The notes: generated by a model from the letters alone, not told the origin. Shown: positions 22,397 through 37,665, counted from the stretch's first letter. The stretch: 64,000 bases of DNA from Fasciola hepatica (GCA_948099385.1 CANUEZ040000156.1:558001-622000), one strand, 5' to 3'. Program-made: numbers and translations.

Positions 22397-25300
22397 ACAC
22401 ATCAAATACTATATGACCAAATCAAACTATTAACACGAACACGATCATGCACACTACACTGCCACTTGACGAGAAAGAACAAATCAATTGAGAATAGTTA
22501 TAATAAACAAAATACCACATGTAAACCTCAATCAACACAATCAATCACATCGAGTACGCACGAGCAGATAATTAGGCTTGCCTAAATTCCCAACACGACA
22601 CCAAGCGTTCACACTCAGTTTTACTCCAACTGATCACACATCGTACGCATGTGATTTGCGACAGCCATATGCGACATGTGCATCACGGAGCCACAGTGTA
22701 CGGATGATGCGAGACACAGAAAAGCACCAGATGCACGGGAAAGCGCGCGCATGCAAGTACGGACGAAACATACTACTGACACGGGAGCATTCAGTAGATA
22801 ACTATTTAGCTCGTCTCGCACACAATCATGCTCGTCGTGTGCAATCCTGCTGCAAAGGGAGGAGATGAATTGGATAACTTATTCTTCATTCGCATCCAGT
22901 TGAGTTTGGATTGCTCGGGGTTGTTGAATTGGTCTTTTGATCATTTGTGTGGGTTTGATTTAGTCAGAGTACAATGCTAGTCGGTCTTGTGTGCAACTGG
23001 TCTGGTCAACTAGGTTTTCCAGTTCGCATTTAAGATCGTACTTCTAGGGATCGTTCCTACAGTACGTATCACCAGGACGTCAGTCAAACTGACCCGTCCA
23101 CCCAACCGCGATGACGATCCGCATGGCCTAGTCCCGAGCGTGATCCGGGTGTGTGGCTGTCCGTCGGCCTGACCTAGCGCGTGCTTGTTGCTGGCTTGCT
23201 CGAATCAGCGGCCGTGTGAGCGTCACGCGTGCATGGTCTGATTGAACGGACTCGGCCGCCTCCTCGGTTGATCGTCCGGCCCGATCGGGAATGGGGTACG
23301 CAGTTATGCGTATCTCATACACCCGATTCGGCCTGGAGGAACTGGCCTGTGCTGAGCGGCTATTTCATCAAATAACACAATTACACCAACTTATTACAAA
23401 CTAAAATCAACAACACACATCAAATACTATATGACCAAATCAAACTATTAACACGAACACGATCATGCACACTACACTGCCACTTGACGAGAAAGAACAA
23501 ATCAATTGAGAATAGTTATAATAAACAAAATACCACATGTAAACCTCAATCAACACAATCAATCACATCGAGTACGCACGAGCAGATAATTAGGCTTGCC
23601 TAAATTCCCAACACGACACCAAGCGTTCACACTCAGTTTTACTCCAACTGATCACACATCGTACGCATGTGATTTGCGACAGCCATATGCGACATGTGCA
23701 TCACGGAGCCACAGTGTACGGATGATGCGAGACACAGAAAAGCACCAGATGCACGGGAAAGCGCGCGCATGCAAGTACGGACGAAACATACTACTGACAC
23801 GGGAGCATTCAGTAGATAACTATTTAGCTCGTCTCGCACACAATCATGCTCGTCGTGTGCAATCCTGCTGCAAAGGGAGGAGATGAATTGGATAACTTAT
23901 TCTTCATTCGCATCCAGTTGAGTTTGGATTGCTCGGGGTTGTTGAATTGGTCTTTTGATCATTTGTGTGGGTTCGATTTAGTCAGAGTACAATGCTAGTC
24001 GGTCTTGTGTGCAACTGGTCTGGTCAACTAGGTTTTGCAGTTCGCATTTAAGATCGTACTTCTAGGGATCATTCCTACAGTACGTATCACCAGGACGTCA
24101 GTCAAACTGACCCGTCCACCCAACCGCGATGACGATCCGCATGGCCTAGTCCCGAGCGTGATCCGGGTGTGTGGCTGTCCGTCGGCCTGACCTAGCGCGT
24201 GCTTGTTGCTGGCTTGCTCGAATCAGCGGCCGTGTGAGCGTCACGCGTGCATGGTCTGATTGAACGGACTCGGCCGCCTCCTCGGTTGATCGTCCGGCCC
24301 GATCGGGAATGGGGTACGCAGTTATGCGTATCTCATACACCCGATTCGGCCTGGAGGAACTGGCCTGTGCTGAGCGGCTATTTCATCAAATAACACAATT
24401 ACACCAACTTATTACAAACTAAAATCAACAACACACATCAAATACTATATGACCAAATCAAACTATTAACACGAACACGATCATGCACACTACACTGCCA
24501 CTTGACGAGAAAGAACAAATCAATTGAGAATAGTTATAATAAACAAAATACCACATGTAAACCTCAATCAACACAATCAATCACATCGAGTACGCACGAG
24601 CAGATAATTAGGCTTGCCTAAATTCCCAACACGACACCAAGCGTTCACACTCAGTTTTACTCCAACTGATCACACATCGTACGCATGTGATTTGCGACAG
24701 CCATATGCGACATGTGCATCACGGAGCCACAGTGTACGGATGATGCGAGACACAGAAAAGCACCAGATGCACGGGAAAGCGCGCGCATGCAAGTACGGAC
24801 GAAACATACTACTGACACGGGAGCATTCAGTAGATAACTATTTAGCTCGTCTCGCACACAATCATGCTCGTCGTGTGCAATCCTGCTGCAAAGGGAGGAG
24901 ATGAATTGGATAACTTATTCTTCATTCGCATCCAGTTGAGTTTGGATTGCTCGGGGTTGTTGAATTGGTCTTTTGATCATTTGTGTGGGTTTGATTTAGT
25001 CAGAGTACAATGCTAGTCGGTCTTGTGTGCAACTGGTCTGGTCAACTAGGTTTTGCAGTTCGCATTTAAGATCGTACTTTTAGGGATCGTTCCTACAGTA
25101 CGTATCACCAGGACGTCAGTCAAACTGACCCGTCCACCCAACCGCGATGACGATCCGCATGGCCTAGTCCCGAGCGTGATCCGGGTGTGTGGCTGTCCGT
25201 CGGCCTGACCTAGCGCGTGCTTGTTGCTGGCTTGCTCGAATCAGCGGCCGTGTGAGCGTCACGCGTGCATGGTCTGATTGAACGGACTCGGCCGCCTCCT

Positions 25301-28300
25301 CGGTTGATCGTCCGGCCCGATCGGGAATGGGGTACGCAGTTATGCGTATCTCATACACCCGATTCGGCCTGGAGGAACTGGCCTGTGCTGAGCGGCTATT
25401 TCATCAAATAACACAATTACACCAACTTATTACAAACTAAAATCAACAACACACATCAAATACTATATGACCAAATCAAACTATTAACACGAACACGATC
25501 ATGCACACTACACTGCCACTTGACGAGAAAGAACAAATCAATTGAGAATAGTTATAATAAACAAAATACCACATGTAAACCTCAATCAACACAATCAATC
25601 ACATCGAGTACGCACGAGCAGATAATTAGGCTTGCCTAAATTCCCAACACGACACCAAGCGTTCACACTCAGTTTTACTCCAACTGATCACACATCGTAC
25701 GCATGTGATTTGCGACAGCCATATGCGACATGTGCATCACGGAGCCACAGTGTACGGATGATGCGAGACACAGAAAAGCACCAGATGCACGGGAAAGCGC
25801 GCGCATGCAAGTACGGACGAAACATACTACTGACACGGGAGCATTCAGTAGATAACTATTTAGCTCGTCTCGCACACAATCATGCTCGTCGTGTGCAATC
25901 CTGCTGCAAAGGGAGGAGATGAATTGGATAACTTATTCTTCATTCGCATCCAGTTGAGTTTGGATTGCTCGGGGTTGTTGAATTGGTCTTTTGATCATTT
26001 GTGTGGGTTTGATTTAGTCAGAGTACAATGCTAGTCGGTCTTGTGTGCAACTGGTCTGGTCAACTAGGTTTTGCAGTTCGCATTTAAGATCGTACTTCTA
26101 GGGATCGTTCCTACAGTACGTATCACCAGGACGTCAGTCAAACTGACCCGTCCACCCAACCGCGATGACGATCCGCATGGCCTAGTCCCGAGCGTGATCC
26201 GGGTGTGTGGCTGTCCGTCGGCCTGACCTAGCGCGTGCTTGTTGCTGGCTTGCTCGAATCAGCGGCCGTGTGAGCGTCACGCGTGCATGGTCTGATTGAA
26301 CGGACTCGGCCGCCTCCTCGGTTGATCGTCCGGCCCGATCGGGAATGGGGTACGCAGTTATGCGTACCTCATACACCCGATTCGGCCTGGAGGAACTGGC
26401 CTGTGCTGAGCGGCTATTTCATCAAATAACACAATTACACCAACTTATTACAAACTAAAATCAACAACACACATCAAATACTATATGACCAAATCAAACT
26501 ATTAACACGAACACGATCATGCACACTACACTGCCACTTGACGAGAAAGAACAAATCAATTGAGAATAGTTATAATAAACAAAATACCACATGTAAACCT
26601 CAATCAACACAATCAATCACATCGAGTACGCACGAGCAGATAATTAGGCTTGCCTAAATTCCCAACACGACACCAAGCGTTCACACTCAGTTTTACTCCA
26701 ACTGATCACACATCGTACGCATGTGATTTGCGACAGCCATATGCGACATGTGCATCACGGAACCACAGTGTACGGATGATGCGAGACACAGAAAAGCACC
26801 AGATGCACGGGAAAGCGCGCGCATGCAAGTACGGACGAAACATACTACTGACACGGGAGCATTCAGTAGATAACTATTTAGCTCGTCTCGCACACAATCA
26901 TGCTCGTCGTGTGCAATCCTGCTGCAAAGGGAGGAGATGAATTGGATAACTTATTCTTCATTCGCATCCAGTTGAGTTTGGATTGCTCGGGGTTGTTGAA
27001 TTGGTCTTTTGATCATTTGTGTGGGTTTGATTTAGTCAGAGTACAATGCTAGTCGGTCTTGTGTGCAACTGGTCTGGTCAACTAGGTTTTGCAGTTCGCA
27101 TTTAAGATCGTACTTCTAGGGATCATTCCTACAGTACGTATCACCAGGACGTCAGTCAAACTGACCCGTCCACCCAACCGCGATGACGATCCGCATGGCC
27201 TAGTCCCGAGCGTGATCCGGGTGTGTGGCTGTCCGTCGGCCTGACCTAGCGCGTGCTTGTTGCTGGCTTGCTCGAATCAGCGGCCGTGTGAGCGTCACGC
27301 GTGCATGGTCTGATTGAACGGACTCGGCCGCCTCCTCGGTTGATCGTCCGGCCCGATCGGGAATGGGGTACGCAGTTATGCGTATCTCATACACCCGATT
27401 CGGCCTGGAGGAACTGGCCTGTGCTGAGCGGCTATTTCATCAAATAACACAATTACACCAACTTATTACAAACTAAAATCAACAACACACATCAAATACT
27501 ATATGACCAAATCAAACTATTAACACGAACACGATCATGCACACTACACTGCCACTTGACGAGAAAGAACAAATCAATTGAGAATAGTTATAATAAACAA
27601 AATACCACATGTAAACCTCAATCAACACAATCAATCACATCGAGTACGCACGAGCAGATAATTAGGCTTGCCTAAATTCCCAACACGACACCAAGCGTTC
27701 ACACTCAGTTTTACTCCAACTGATCACACATCGTACGCATGTGATTTGCGACAGCCATATGCGACATGTGCATCACGGAGCCACAGTGTACGGATGATGC
27801 GAGACACAGAAAAGCACCAGATGCACGGGAAAGCGCGCGCATGCAAGTACGGACGAAACATACTACTGACACGGGAGCATTCAGTAGATAACTATTTAGC
27901 TCGTCTCGCACACAATCATGCTCGTCGTGTGCAATCCTGCTGCAAAGGGAGGAGATGAATTGGATAACTTATTCTTCATTCGCATCCAGTTGAGTTTGGA
28001 TTGCTCGGGGTTGTTGAATTGGTCTTTTGATCATTTGTGTGGGTTTGATTTAGTCAGAGTACAATGCTAGTCGGTCTTGTGTGCAACTGGTCTGGTCAAC
28101 TAGGTTTTGCAGTTCGCATTTAAGATCGTACTTCTAGGGATCATTCCTACAGTACGTATCACCAGGACGTCAGTCAAACTGACCCGTCCACCCAACCGCG
28201 ATGACGATCCGCATGGCCTAGTCCCGAGCGTGATCCGGGTGTGTGGCTGTCCGTCGGCCTGACCTAGCGCGTGCTTGTTGCTGGCTTGCTCGAATCAGCG

Positions 28301-30540
28301 GCCGTGTGAGCGTCACGCGTGCATGGTCTGATTGAACGGACTCGGCCGCCTCCTCGGTTGATCGTCCGGCCCGATCGGGAATGGGGTACGCAGTTATGCG
28401 TATCTCATACACCCGATTCGGCCTGGAGGAACTGGCCTGTGCTGAGCGGCTATTTCATCAAATAACACAATTACACCAACTTATTACAAACTAAAATCAA
28501 CAACACACATCAAATACTATATGACCAAATCAAACTATTAACACGAACACGATCATGCACACTACACTGCCACTTGACGAGAAAGAACAAATCAATTGAG
28601 AATAGTTATAATAAACAAAATACCACATGTAAACCTCAATCAACACAATCAATCACATCGAGTACGCACGAGCAGATAATTAGGCTTGCCTAAATTCCCA
28701 ACACGACACCAAGCGTTCACACTCAGTTTTACTCCAACTGATCACACATCGTACGCATGTGATTTGCGACAGCCATATGCGACATGTGCATCACGGAGCC
28801 ACAGTGTACGGATGATGCGAGACACAGAAAAGCACCAGATGCACGGGAAAGCGCGCGCATGCAAGTACGGACGAAACATACTACTGACACGGGAGCATTC
28901 AGTAGATAACTATTTAGCTCGTCTCGCACACAATCATGCTCGTCGTGTGCAATCCTGCTGCAAAGGGAGGAGATGAATTGGATAACTTATTCTTCATTCG
29001 CATCCAGTTGAGTTTGGATTGCTCGGGGTTGTTGAATTGGTCTTTTGATCATTTGTGTGGGTTTGATTTAGTCAGAGTACAATGCTAGTCGGTCTTGTGT
29101 GCAACTGGTCTGGTCAACTAGGTTTTGCAGTTCGCATTTAAGATCGTACTTCTAGGGATCATTCCTACAGTACGTATCACCAGGACGTCAGTCAAACTGA
29201 CCCGTCCACCCAACCGCGATGACGATCCGCATGGCCTAGTCCCGAGCGTGATCCGGGTGTGTGGCTGTCCGTCGGCCTGACCTAGCGCGTGCTTGTTGCT
29301 GGCTTGCTCGAATCAGCGGCCGTGTGAGCGTCACGCGTGCATGGTCTGATTGAACGGACTCGGCCGCCTCCTCGGTTGATCGTCCGGCCCGATCGGGAAT
29401 GGGGTACGCAGTTATGCGTATCTCATACACCCGATTCGGCCTGGAGGAACTGGCCTGTGCTGAGCGGCTATTTCATCAAATAACACAATTACACCAACTT
29501 ATTACAAACTAAAATCAACAACACACATCAAATACTATATGACCAAATCAAACTATTAACACGAACACGATCATGCACACTACACTGCCACTTGACGAGA
29601 AAGAACAAATCAATTGAGAATAGTTATAATAAACAAAATACCACATGTAAACCTCAATCAACACAATCAATCACATCGAGTACGCACGAGCAGATAATTA
29701 GGCTTGCCTAAATTCCCAACACGACACCAAGCGTTCACACTCAGTTTTACTCCAACTGATCACACATCGTACGCATGTGATTTGCGACAGCCATATGCGA
29801 CATGTGCATCACGGAGCCACAGTGTACGGATGATGCGAGACACAGAAAAGCACCAGATGCACGGGAAAGCGCGCGCATGCAAGTACGGACGAAACATACT
29901 ACTGACACGGGAGCATTCAGTAGATAACTATTTAGCTCGTCTCGCACACAATCATGCTCGTCGTGTGCAATCCTGCTGCAAAGGGAGGAGATGAATTGGA
30001 TAACTTATTCTTCATTCGCATCCAGTTGAGTTTGGATTGCTCGGGGTTGTTGAATTGGTCTTTTGATCATTTGTGTGGGTTTGATTTAGTCAGAGTACAA
30101 TGCTAGTCGGTCTTGTGTGCAACTGGTCTGGTCAACTACGTTTTCCAGGTGGCATTTAAGATCGTACTTCTAGGGATCATTCCTACGGTACGTATCACCA
30201 GGACGTCAGTCAAACTGACCCGTCCACCCAACCGCGATGACGATCCGCATGGCCTAGTCCCGAGCGTGATCCGGGTGTGTGGCTGTCCGTCGGCCTGACC
30301 TAGCGCGTGCTTGTTGCTGGCTTGCTCGAATCAGCGGCCGTGTGAGCGTCACGCGTGCATGGTCTGATTGAACGGACTCGGCCGCCTCCTCGGTTGATCG
30401 TCCGGCCCGATCGGGAATGGGGTACGCAGTTATGCGTATCTCATACACCCGATTCGGCCTGGAGGAACTGGCCTGTGCTGAGCGGCTATTTCATCAAATA
30501 ACACAATTACACCAACTTATTACAAACTAAAATCAACAAC
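22397..30540. repeat. Diverse monomers, units 23-30
   Basis: G657 marks units 23, 25 and 26. Unit 23 also has C623, unit 25 has T648, and unit 26 has C917. Unit 24 has C560. Unit 27 has A294 with T560. Units 28 and 29 share G294, T560 and G623. Unit 30 is the outlier, with a cluster of substitutions at 617, 623, 627 and 629 plus G665. No higher-order period is evident in this stretch. Confidence 0.8.
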
Positions 30541-31557
30541 ACACATCAAATACTATATGACCAAATCAAACTATTAACACGAACACGATCATGCACACTA
30601 CACTGCCACTTGACGAGAAAGAACAAATCAATTGAGAATAGTTATAATAAACAAAATACCACATGTAAACCTCAATCAACACAATCAATCACATCGAGTA
30701 CGCACGAGCAGATAATTAGGCTTGCCTAGTTCCCAACACGACACCAAGCGTTCACACTCAGTTTTACTCCAACTGATCACACATCGTACGCATGTGATTT
30801 GCGACAGCCATATGCGACATGTGCATCACGGAGCCACAGTGTACGGATGATGCGAGACACAGAAAAGCACCAGATGCACGGGAAAGCGCGCGCATGCAAG
30901 TACGGACGAAACATACTACTGACACGGGAGCATTCAGTAGATAACTATTTAGCTCGTCTCGCACACAATCATGCTCGTCGTGTGCAATCCTGCTGCAAAG
31001 GGAGGAGATGAATTGGATAACTTATTCTTCATTCGCATCCAGTTGAGTTTGGATTGCTCGGGGTTGTTGAATTGGTCTTTTGATCATTTGTGTGGGTTTG
31101 ATTTAGTCAGAGTACAATGCTAGTCGGTCTTGTGTGCAACTGGTCTGGTCAACTAGGTTTTGCAGTTCGCATTTAAGATCGTACTTCTAGGGATCATTCC
31201 TACAGTACGTATCACCAGGACGTCAGTCAAACTGACCCGTCCACCCAACCGCGATGACGATCCGCATGGCCTAGTCCCGAGCGTGATCCGGGTGTGTGGC
31301 TGTCCGTCGGCCTGACCTAGCGCGTGCTTGTTGCTGGCTTGCTCGAATCAGCGGCCGTGTGAGCGTCACGCGTGCATGGTCTGATTGAACGGACTCGGCC
31401 GCCTCCTCGGTTGATCGTCCGGCCCGATCGGGAATGGGGTACGCAGTTATGCGTATCTCATACACCCGATTCGGCCTGGAGGAACTGGCCTGTGCTGAGC
31501 GGCTATTTCATCAAATAACACAATTACACCAACTTATTACAAACTAAAATCAACAAC
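30541..31557. repeat. Unit 31, the only length variant (1,017 bp)
   Basis: At the inverted TTAGGC pair the usual gcctaaattccc reads gcctagttccc: one base lost and one A changed to G. The spacing to the next unit falls to 1,017 and every later unit is shifted by one base. The change disrupts the outer base pair of the inverted repeat and the weak 96-codon + strand frame. The rest of the unit is standard (G294, T560, G623). Confidence 0.9.
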
Positions 31558-33593
31558 ACACATCAAATACTATATGACCAAATCAAACTATTAACACGAA
31601 CACGATCATGCACACTACACTGCCACTTGACGAGAAAGAACAAATCAATTGAGAATAGTTATAATAAACAAAATACCACATGTAAACCTCAATCAACACA
31701 ATCAATCACATCGAGTACGCACGAGCAGATAATTAGGCTTGCCTAAATTCCCAACACGACACCAAGCGTTCACACTCAGTTTTACTCCAACTGATCACAC
31801 ATCGTACGCATGTGATTTGCGACAGCCATATGCGACATGTGCATCACGGAGCCACAGTGTACGGATGATGCGAGACACAGAAAAGCACCAGATGCACGGG
31901 AAAGCGCGCGCATGCAAGTACGGACGAAACATACTACTGACACGGGAGCATTCAGTAGATAACTATTTAGCTCGTCTCGCACACAATCATGCTCGTCGTG
32001 TGCAATCCTGCTGCAAAGGGAGGAGATGAATTGGATAACTTATTCTTCATTCGCATCCAGTTGAGTTTGGATTGCTCGGGGTTGTTGAATTGGTCTTTTG
32101 ATCATTTGTGTGGGTTTGATTTAGTCAGAGTACAATGCTAGTCGGTCTTGTGTGCAACTGGTCTGGTCAACTAGGTTTTGCAGTTCGCATTTAAGATCGT
32201 ACTTCTAGGGATCATTCCTACAGTACGTATCACCAGGACGTCAGTCAAACTGACCCGTCCACCCAACCGCGATGACGATCCGCATGGCCTAGTCCCGAGC
32301 GTGATCCGGGTGTGTGGCTGTCCGTCGGCCTGACCTAGCGCGTGCTTGTTGCTGGCTTGCTCGAATCAGCGGCCGTGTGAGCGTCACGCGTGCATGGTCT
32401 GATTGAACGGACTCGGCCGCCTCCTCGGTTGATCGTCCGGCCCGATCGGGAATGGGGTACGCAGTTATGCGTATCTCATACACCCGATTCGGCCTGGAGG
32501 AACTGGCCTGTGCTGAGCGGCTATTTCATCAAATAACACAATTACACCAACTTATTACAAACTAAAATCAACAACACACATCAAATACTATATGACCAAA
32601 TCAAACTATTAACACGAACACGATCATGCACACTACACTGCCACTTGACGAGAAAGAACAAATCAATTGAGAATAGTTATAATAAACAAAATACCACATG
32701 TAAACCTCAATCAACACAATCAATCACATCGAGTACGCACGAGCAGATAATTAGGCTTGCCTAAATTCCCAACACGACACCAAGCGTTCACACTCAGTTT
32801 TACTCCAACTGATCACACATCGTACGCATGTGATTTGCGACAGCCATATGCGACATGTGCATCACGGAGCCACAGTGTACGGATGATGCGAGACACAGAA
32901 AAGCACCAGATGCACGGGAAAGCGCGCGCATGCAAGTACGGACGAAACATACTACTGACACGGGAGCATTCAGTAGATAACTATTTAGCTCGTCTCGCAC
33001 ACAATCATGCTCGTCGTGTGCAATCCTGCTGCAAAGGGAGGAGATGAATTGGATAACTTATTCTTCATTCGCATCCAGTTGAGTTTGGATTGCTCGGGGT
33101 TGTTGAATTGGTCTTTTGATCATTTGTGTGGGTTTGATTTAGTCAGAGTACAATGCTAGTCGGTCTTGTGTGCAACTGGTCTGGTCAACTAGGTTTTGCA
33201 GTTCGCATTTAAGATCGTACTTCTAGGGATCATTCCTACAGTACGTATCACCAGGACGTCAGTCAAACTGACCCGTCCACCCAACCGCGATGACGATCCG
33301 CATGGCCTAGTCCCGAGCGTGATCCGGGTGTGTGGCTGTCCGTCGGCCTGACCTAGCGCGTGCTTGTTGCTGGCTTGCTCGAATCAGCGGCCGTGTGAGC
33401 GTCACGCGTGCATGGTCTGATTGAACGGACTCGGCCGCCTCCTCGGTTGATCGTCCGGCCCGATCGGGAATGGGGTACGCAGTTATGCGTATCTCATACA
33501 CCCGATTCGGCCTGGAGGAACTGGCCTGTGCTGAGCGGCTATTTCATCAAATAACACAATTACACCAACTTATTACAAACTAAAATCAACAAC
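31558..33593. repeat. Units 32-33, identical at marker sites
   Basis: Both units have G294, T560, G623 and C648 with no private base noticed. They match units 28-29, showing that the length change in unit 31 has not spread. Confidence 0.8.
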
Positions 33594-36500
33594 ACACATC
33601 AAATACTATATGACCAAATCAAACTATTAACACGAACACGATCATGCACACTACACTGCCACTTGACGAGAAAGAACAAATCAATTGAGAATAGTTATAA
33701 TAAACAAAATACCACATGTAAACCTCAATCAACACAATCAATCACATCGAGTACGCACGAGCAGATAATTAGGCTTGCCTAAATTCCCAACACGACACCA
33801 AGCGTTCACACTCAGTTTTACTCCAACTGATCACACATCGTACGCATGTGATTTGCGACAGCCATATGCGACATGTGCATCACGGAGCCACAGTGTACGG
33901 ATGATGCGAGACATAGAAAAGCACCAGATGCACGGGAAAGCGCGCGCATGCAAGTACGGACGAAACATACTACTGACACGGGAGCATTCAGTAGATAACT
34001 ATTTAGCTCGTCTCGCACACAATCATGCTCGTCGTGTGCAATCCTGCTGCAAAGGGAGGAGATGAATTGGATAACTTATTCTTCATTCGCATCCAGTTGA
34101 GTTTGGATTGCTCGGGGTTGTTGAATTGGTCTTTTGATCATTTGTGTGGGTTTGATTTAGTCAGAGTACAATGCTAGTCGGTCTTGTGTGCAACTGGTCT
34201 GGTCAACTAGGTTTTGCAGTTCGCATTTAAGATCGTACTTCTAGGGATCATTCCTACAGTACGTATCACCAGGACGTCAGTCAAACTGACCCGTCCACCC
34301 AACCGCGATGACGATCCGCATGGCCTAGTCCCGAGCGTGATCCGGGTGTGTGGCTGTCCGTCGGCCTGACCTAGCGCGTGCTTGTTGCTGGCTTGCTCGA
34401 ATCAGCGGCCGTGTGAGCGTCACGCGTGCATGGTCTGATTGAACGGACTCGGCCGCCTCCTCGGTTGATCGTCCGGCCCGATCGGGAATGGGGTACGCAG
34501 TTATGCGTATCTCATACACCCGATTCGGCCTGGAGGAACTGGCCTGTGCTGAGCGGCTATTTCATCAAGTAACACAATTACACCAACTTATTACAAACTA
34601 AAATCAACAACACACATCAAATACTATATGACCAAATCAAACTATTAACACGAACACGATCATGCACACTACACTGCCACTTGACGAGAAAGAACAAATC
34701 AATTGAGAATAGTTATAATAAACAAAATACCACATGTAAACCTCAATCAACACAATCAATCACATCGAGTACGCACGGGCAGATAATTAGGCTTGCCTAA
34801 ATTCCCAACACGACTCCAAGCGTTCACACTCAGTTTTACTCCAACTGATCACACATCGTACGCATGTGATTTGCGACAGCCATATGCGACATGTGCATCA
34901 CGGAACCACAGTGTACGGATGATGCGAGACACAGAAAAGCACCAGATGCACGGGAAAGCGCGCGCATGCAAGTACGGACGAAACATACTACTGACACGGG
35001 AGCATTCAGTAGATAACTATTTAGCTCGTCTCGCACACAATCATGCTCGTCGTGTGCAATCCTGCTGCAAAGGGAGGAGATGAATTGGATAACTTATTCT
35101 TCATTCGCATCCAGTTGAGTTTGGATTGCTCGGGGTTGTTGAATTGGTCTTTTGATCATTTGTGTGGGTTCGATTTAGTCAGAGTACAATGCTAGTCGGT
35201 CTTGTGTGCAACTGGTCTGGTCAACTAGGTTTTGCAGTTCGCATTTAAGATCGTACTTCTAGGGATCATTCCTACAGTACGTATCACCAGGACGTCAGTC
35301 AAACTGACCCGTCCACCCAACCGCGATGACGATCCGCATGGCCTAGTCCCGAGCGTGATCCGGGTGTGTGGCTGTCCGTCGGCCTGACCTAGCGCGTGCT
35401 TGTTGCTGGCTTGCTCGAATCAGCGGCCGTGTGAGCGTCACGCGTGCATGGTCTGATTGAACGGACTCGGCCGCCTCCTCGGTTGATCGTCCGGCCCGAT
35501 CGGGAATGGGGTACGCAGTTATGCGTATCTCATACACCCGATTCGGCCTGGAGGAACTGGCCTGTGCTGAGCGGCTATTTCATCAAATAACACAATTACA
35601 CCAACTTATTACAAACTAAAATCAACAACACACATCAAATACTATATGACCAAATCAAACTATTAACACGAACACGATCATGCACACTACACTGCCACTT
35701 GACGAGAAAGAACAAATCAATTGAGAATAGTTATAATAAACAAAATACCACATGTAAACCTCAATCAACACAATCAATCACATCGAGTACGCACGAGCAG
35801 ATAATTAGGCTTGCCTAAATTCCCAACACGACACCAAGCGTTCACACTCAGTTTTACTCCAACTGATCACACATCGTACGCATGTGATTTGCGACAGCCA
35901 TATGCGACATGTGCATCACGGAGCCACAGTGTACGGATGATGCGAGACATAGAAAAGCACCAGATGCACGGGAAAGCGCGCGCATGCAAGTACGGACGAA
36001 ACATACTACTGACACGGGAGCATTCAGTAGATAACTATTTAGCTCGTCTCGCACACAATCATGCTCGTCGTGTGCAATCCTGCTGCAAAGGGAGGAGATG
36101 AATTGGATAACTTATTCTTCATTCGCATCCAGTTGAGTTTGGATTGCTCGGGGTTGTTGAATTGGTCTTTTGATCATTTGTGTGGGTTTGATTTAGTCAG
36201 AGTACAATGCTAGTCGGTCTTGTGTGCAACTGGTCTGGTCAACTAGGTTTTGCAGTTCGCATTTAAGATCGTACTTCTAGGGATCATTCCTACAGTACGT
36301 ATCACCAGGACGTCAGTCAAACTGACCCGTCCACCCAACCGCGATGACGATCCGCATGGCCTAGTCCCGAGCGTGATCCGGGTGTGTGGCTGTCCGTCGG
36401 CCTGACCTAGCGCGTGCTTGTTGCTGGCTTGCTCGAATCAGCGGCCGTGTGAGCGTCACGCGTGCATGGTCTGATTGAACGGACTCGGCCGCCTCCTCGG

Positions 36501-37665
36501 TTGATCGTCCGGCCCGATCGGGAATGGGGTACGCAGTTATGCGTATCTCATACACCCGATTCGGCCTGGAGGAACTGGCCTGTGCTGAGCGGCTATTTCA
36601 TCAAATAACACAATTACACCAACTTATTACAAACTAAAATCAACAACACACATCAAATACTATATGACCAAATCAAACTATTAACACGAACACGATCATG
36701 CACACTACACTGCCACTTGACGAGAAAGAACAAATCAATTGAGAATAGTTATAATAAACAAAATACCACATGTAAACCTCAATCAACACAATCAATCACA
36801 TCGAGTACGCACGGGCAGATAATTAGGCTTGCCTAAATTCCCAACACGACTCCAAGCGTTCACACTCAGTTTTACTCCAACTGATCACACATCGTACGCA
36901 TGTGATTTGCGACAGCCATATGCGACATGTGCATCACGGAACCACAGTGTACGGATGATGCGAGACACAGAAAAGCACCAGATGCACGGGAAAGCGCGCG
37001 CATGCAAGTACGGACGAAACATACTACTGACACGGGAGCATTTAGTAGATAACTATTTAGCTCGTCTCGCACACAATCATGCTCGTCGTGTGCAATCCTG
37101 CTGCAAAGGGAGGAGATGAATTGGATAACTTATTCTTCATTCGCATCCAGTTGAGTTTGGATTGCTCGGGGTTGTTGAATTGGTCTTTTGATCATTTGTG
37201 TGGGTTTGATTTAGTCAGAGTACAATGCTAGTCGGTCTTGTGTGCAACTGGTCTGGTCAACTAGGTTTTGCAGTTCGCATTTAAGATCGTACTTCTAGGG
37301 ATCATTCCTACAGTACGTATCACCAGGACGTCAGTCAAACTGACCCGTCCACCCAACCGCGATGACGATCCGCATGGCCTAGTCCCGAGCGTGATCCGGG
37401 TGTGTGGCTGTCCGTCGGCCTGACCTAGCGCGTGCTTGTTGCTGGCTTGCTCGAATCAGCGGCCGTGTGAGCGTCACGCGTGCATGGTCTGATTGAACGG
37501 ACTCGGCCGCCTCCTCGGTTGATCGTCCGGCCCGATCGGGAATGGGGTACGCAGTTATGCGTATCTCATACACCCGATTCGGCCTGGAGGAACTGGCCTG
37601 TGCTGAGCGGCTATTTCATCAAATAACACAATTACACCAACTTATTACAAACTAAAATCAACAAC
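33594..37665. repeat. Two-unit higher-order repeat, copies 34-35 and 36-37
   Basis: Units 34 and 36 share T321 (gacaTag) with G294. Units 35 and 37 share G167 (cacgGgcag), T204 (gacTcc) and A294. The alternation gives two copies of a 2,036-bp dimer. Later private changes are G976 in unit 34 and T396 in unit 37. Unit 35 has C560 and unit 37 has T560. Confidence 0.85.

Noticed and set aside
30113..30298. 61-codon + strand open frame found only in unit 30
   Set aside because: It exists only because the clustered substitutions of unit 30 alter the TAG in caactag at 617; there is no sign of a gene.
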